Positions 61,408 through 64,000 of a stretch of DNA of 64,000 nt are shown here, in pieces. The notes under the pieces are model-generated. The model saw only the letters and a program-made list of their open reading frames with translations. It was not told the DNA's origin and searched no databases. The stretch spans positions 1,240,001 to 1,304,000 of the forward strand of contig OW818648.1 in assembly GCA_942492735.1 (NCBI GenBank), in the 5' to 3' direction. The translations under genes were made by a program, and so were the position numbers. Origin of the DNA: Sporobacter sp942492735. GTDB taxonomy: Bacteria; Bacillota; Clostridia; Oscillospirales; Oscillospiraceae. Each line of letters opens with the position of its first letter. Position 1 is the stretch's first letter.

Positions 61408-62244
61408 TTAAAACCACTTTCTGCGCTTGAATATGATAAACATGACCGCAACGACAACAATGCTGAGCCCAATGACGAGATGATATCCGTAATCCCAGTT
61501 AAATTCCGGCATTTTGAGGTTCATACCGTACCAGCCGACGAGCAATGTGAGCGGCATAAAGATAGAGGTGACAACTGTGAAAATCCTCATGAGGCTGTTC
61601 TGCTCGATATCAATTTGCGCCTGATACGCTTCTCTGACCTGTGTCACATAATCTCTTAAGTTGAGGGTGTGGGCGTATAAGCGGTCGATTTTACTGTCCA
61701 GAATACGAAAATAGCGCAGGTTTTCCGATGATATAAGGTCGTTTTCGTCCTCCATGAGTCCTTCGAAAATCTGGTTGAGCTGCTCGTAATATCTTTTCAG
61801 CTTCAGGAGCTCGCGCCGCAGGACAATGATCTCGCCGGCGTATTCACGCTTATAACTCTTGTAATTTGTGATGACTTGATCTTCACGCTCTGTGATGCTT
61901 TCCTCAAGCTCCTCGAGATAGTCGATATCACTTCTAATGAGGTTCGAAAAGAAAGCGTAGAGCAAACGGTTTTCCGACTGTTCTTTTTCAGCCAGTGTGA
62001 TAACGTGAGCAAGACATTCTTCACCCTCGCAAATAAAGAAGATGTTTTTCTGTGTATAGCAAATGATGATTCTCAAAGGTCTTGAATTGACGTTGTGGAT
62101 ATCATACCAATCGAAAGATATCAGGCTGGCTTCGCGAAAACACTCAAATTTATTGACCTGTCCATTTTCGATATGATTCAGCAGCTCTGTGTCCATCAAG
62201 GGTGAGATCGTATCAAGCTGTGTATCGAGTAGAAATTTAACCAT
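61408..62244 (-). CDS. CorA-like divalent metal ion transporter
   Basis: A 278-residue CorA-family protein. A long cytoplasmic helical domain (ESITEREDQVITNYKSYKREYAGEIIVLRREL) leads to two C-terminal helices. The pore motif YGMN is present in LLVGWYGMNLKMPEFNW, followed by the last helix and basic KRRKWF, as is standard. Mg2+, Co2+ or Zn2+ are possible ions. The start at 62244 follows AAGGTGG; the longer reading has no site. It is monocistronic. Confidence 0.9.
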   Translation of the reverse strand: MVKFLLDTQLDTISPLMDTELLNHIENGQVNKFECFREASLISFDWYDIHNVNSRPLRIIICYTQKNIFFICEGEECLAHVITLAEKEQSENRLLYAFFSNLIRSDIDYLEELEESITEREDQVITNYKSYKREYAGEIIVLRRELLKLKRYYEQLNQIFEGLMEDENDLISSENLRYFRILDSKIDRLYAHTLNLRDYVTQVREAYQAQIDIEQNSLMRIFTVVTSIFMPLTLLVGWYGMNLKMPEFNWDYGYHLVIGLSIVVVAVMFIIFKRRKWF

Positions 62245-62405
62245 AATGAACCACCTTGTACTAAATTCGCCTGTGTCAATTTGCGTACCGGCCAATATTC
62301 TCTAGGTATGCAATCGTTACCGATAAAAAAATTATAAAGACTATTTTGACTTCGCGCAACTATCTGATAAAATAAACACACTTTAGTCTGAAAGAGGTCT
62401 TTACC

Positions 62406-62690
62406 ATGCCGCAATTTTTTGAAGCCGCAATGATTATATGTTTTGGCATATCCTGGCCGCTCTCCGTGATGAAATCCTGGAAATCACGGACGACGAAAGG
62501 CAAAAGCCTTTTGTTTGAGGTGTTCATTCTGTTCGGATACATCTGCGGAATCGCCGGAAAGCTCATTACGCATAACATCAGCTACGTCCTTATATTTTAC
62601 ATCCTCAATATTGTCATGGTCGCTGCTGATCTCTGCCTTTATTTCCGAAACAGCCGTTTGGACAAACTGGCAGCCTCGGCGGGCGAATAA
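62406..62690 (+). CDS. Small three-helix membrane protein, PQ-loop/SemiSWEET-like
   Basis: A 94-residue protein with three hydrophobic helices. The first contains SWPLSVMKSWKSRTTKGKSLLF, close to the PQ-loop pattern (Pro in helix 1, then a W-K-S/T-K-G-x-S turn) but with Leu after Pro. SemiSWEET proteins of this size dimerise to pass sugars, though many members are uncharacterised. GAGG precedes the ATG. It is divergent from the CorA-like gene and lies ahead of the ThDP enzyme. Confidence 0.65.
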   Translation: MPQFFEAAMIICFGISWPLSVMKSWKSRTTKGKSLLFEVFILFGYICGIAGKLITHNISYVLIFYILNIVMVAADLCLYFRNSRLDKLAASAGE

Positions 62691-62749
62691 ATCGTTTAAA
62701 CTCAAGACTGCAAAAATATCAATAGCGAATGATATTAAGGAGTAAAAAA

Positions 62750-64000
62750 TTGGAGAATACAGGCAGTACAATTAAATACACAGCTTCTGACGCGTTAACG
62801 GACGCGCTCGTTTCAGCAGGCGTAACCCACATATTTGTGAATTCGGGTACTGATTATCCACCAATCATCGAAAGCTGGGCCAAGTACGAAGCGTTAGGTC
62901 TCCAAAAGCCGGATATCATCATCAGTCCGCACGAGTATGCGGCACTCTGCGCGGCGCAGGGCTTTGCGCAGATGACCGGAAAAGCGCAGGCGGTGTTCGT
63001 CCACGTCGATGTCGGAACGCAGAATCTCGGCGGCGCTGTTCACAACGCATTCCGCTGCAGAGTGCCGGTCTATATTCTCGCCGGCGTCTCGCCCTATACG
63101 ATGGAGGGTGAGCTCAGGGGCGGCAGGAATGCGCAGATTCAGTTTCTGCAGAATGTCAGCGATCAAGCGGGCATCGTCCGCGGCTACACAAAGATGAACT
63201 ATGAGCTGCGCAGCGGCAAAAACGTACAGCAGATGGTTTACAGAGCACTCCAACTCGCCGGGAGTGAGCCGAAGGGACCTGTTTATACAGTAGCCTCAAG
63301 AGAGGTGCTCGAGGAAGAGGGTTGTGATATTAAAGCAGACCCAAGCACCTGGGCACCTGTCGCGCCAACCGCACTCGATGACGACTCGATCGAATTATTG
63401 GCGGAGGCGCTGCTCGGTGCGAAAAAGCCGCTCATCATCACGTCCTATCTCGGCAGAAATGCCGAGAGCGTCGGCGCGCTTGTCAAATTGAGTGATCGGC
63501 TTGCCATCCCCGTTGTGGAAATGTATCAGTATTATATGAATTTTCCAAGTGACAACGACATGCATCTGGGGTTTGACTCGCACGTCCTCCTGAAGGATGC
63601 CGATCTTGTACTGGTTATCGACTGCGATATGCCTTGGGTACCGGTGATCGCGAAGCCAGCTGAAGGCTGCCGTGTATTCTATATCGACAGTGATCCGATC
63701 AAGGAGCATATCCCGCTGTGGTACATCCCATCGGAGCGGTTCATGAAGGCTGACTCGCGCGTGGCTCTGAAACAGCTCAATAAGTGTCTTGACGCGAAGC
63801 ATCTCGAAATAATTCACGATGCAATTGCCCAGCGGCGCAAGAATGCGACCGGACTTCATGGGGCGTTAATCAAGAAATGTCGCGCAGAGGAAACAGATGA
63901 CAGAAACCTGACATCGGAATTCGTGACTCAGTGTATCCGAGAGGTCATTGATGAGGATACCGTTGTATTAAATGAAACGATTTCAGACCGAGCAGCTGTC
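62750..64000 (+). CDS. Thiamine-diphosphate-dependent enzyme (acetolactate-synthase-like), 3'-truncated
   Basis: The frame stays open to the window edge, giving 417 residues. The N-terminal pyrimidine-binding domain shows YTASDALTDALVSAGVTHIFVNSG and the activating Glu in SPHEYAALCAAQGFAQMTGK. The central domain has KKPLIITSYLGRNAESVGAL. This is the layout of acetolactate synthase, benzoylformate decarboxylase and related enzymes; the cofactor GDG motif should lie just beyond the window. The start is TTG at 62750 with AAGGAG upstream, the only supported choice. The VHVDVGTQNLGGAVHNAFRC stretch suggests a less common, acetolactate-synthase-like subgroup. Confidence 0.85.
   Translation, partial: MENTGSTIKYTASDALTDALVSAGVTHIFVNSGTDYPPIIESWAKYEALGLQKPDIIISPHEYAALCAAQGFAQMTGKAQAVFVHVDVGTQNLGGAVHNAFRCRVPVYILAGVSPYTMEGELRGGRNAQIQFLQNVSDQAGIVRGYTKMNYELRSGKNVQQMVYRALQLAGSEPKGPVYTVASREVLEEEGCDIKADPSTWAPVAPTALDDDSIELLAEALLGAKKPLIITSYLGRNAESVGALVKLSDRLAIPVVEMYQYYMNFPSDNDMHLGFDSHVLLKDADLVLVIDCDMPWVPVIAKPAEGCRVFYIDSDPIKEHIPLWYIPSERFMKADSRVALKQLNKCLDAKHLEIIHDAIAQRRKNATGLHGALIKKCRAEETDDRNLTSEFVTQCIREVIDEDTVVLNETISDRAAV

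Noticed and set aside
1..64000. CRISPR arrays, insertion sequences, tRNA or rRNA genes
   Set aside because: I scanned for repeated spacers, transposase motifs, tRNA arms and rRNA landmarks and found none that hold up.

Overview
The window reads as chromosomal DNA of a strictly anaerobic, Gram-positive Clostridia-type bacterium (Bacillota). The evidence is three glycyl radical enzymes (GREs), a tungsten-type aldehyde:ferredoxin oxidoreductase, a Ptb-Buk pair, a T-box riboswitch, FeoAB iron uptake, surface proteins with S-layer homology domains, GGAGG ribosome sites nearly everywhere, and many intrinsic terminators. I see no rRNA, tRNA, CRISPR array, transposase or phage gene. The density of dehydrogenases, short-chain reductases (SDRs), dehydratase-like enzymes and GREs suggests a catabolic specialist living on unusual small molecules. 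None of the GRE substrates can be named from sequence alone.

Layout. 1-1.3 kb: end of a sugar ABC permease gene and a lipocalin-like protein. 1.35-5 kb: a TetR regulator divergent from an SDR and two KAS III-like proteins; the second has lost the catalytic Cys and Asn, so the pair looks like a catalytic plus non-catalytic heteromer. 5-8.2 kb: feoAB and a DtxR-type regulator. 8.3-12.2 kb: a duplicated cupin with a four-Cys linker, a flavodoxin-ferredoxin protein, and a membrane-anchored protein with a zinc ribbon. 12.3-20.2 kb: a consensus promoter driving MmgE/PrpD, zinc alcohol dehydrogenase, aldehyde dehydrogenase, MBL-fold hydrolase and GRE-A. 20.3-26.5 kb: an AOR operon with its own MoaD and MoeB-like partners (minus strand), divergent from alcohol dehydrogenase, Asp/Glu-racemase-like protein and SDR.

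26.6-31 kb: an overlapping PHP hydrolase / polysaccharide deacetylase / ATP-grasp operon and an HD-GYP protein. 31.1-45.2 kb: an AraC regulator divergent from a zinc dehydrogenase, a split transketolase and an SDR, then buk-ptb, then two co-linear 816-residue GREs (B and C) flanking a T-box-controlled aminotransferase. 45.2-50.8 kb: a 48-residue acidic peptide gene and a livKHMGF transporter whose livK carries a one-base frameshift. 50.9-64 kb: a thioesterase / PanE-like / UroD-like operon, an NlpC/P60 protein, cysteine synthase, an SLH-L,D-transpeptidase, an MFS / nitroreductase / old-yellow-enzyme operon, a zinc-ribbon protein, a CorA-like transporter, a PQ-loop-like protein, and the start of a ThDP enzyme running off the end.

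Working together (inference): LivKHMGF and the sugar permease bring substrates in. Alcohol and aldehyde dehydrogenases, AOR and SDRs handle redox steps. GREs break difficult bonds, and Ptb-Buk would harvest ATP from an acyl-CoA. No GRE-activating radical SAM enzyme is present in these 64 kb, although three GREs need one. Most promising leads: the PrpD-GRE operon, the tandem GREs around the T-box aminotransferase, the KAS III/pseudo-KAS III pair and the Cys-cluster double cupin.
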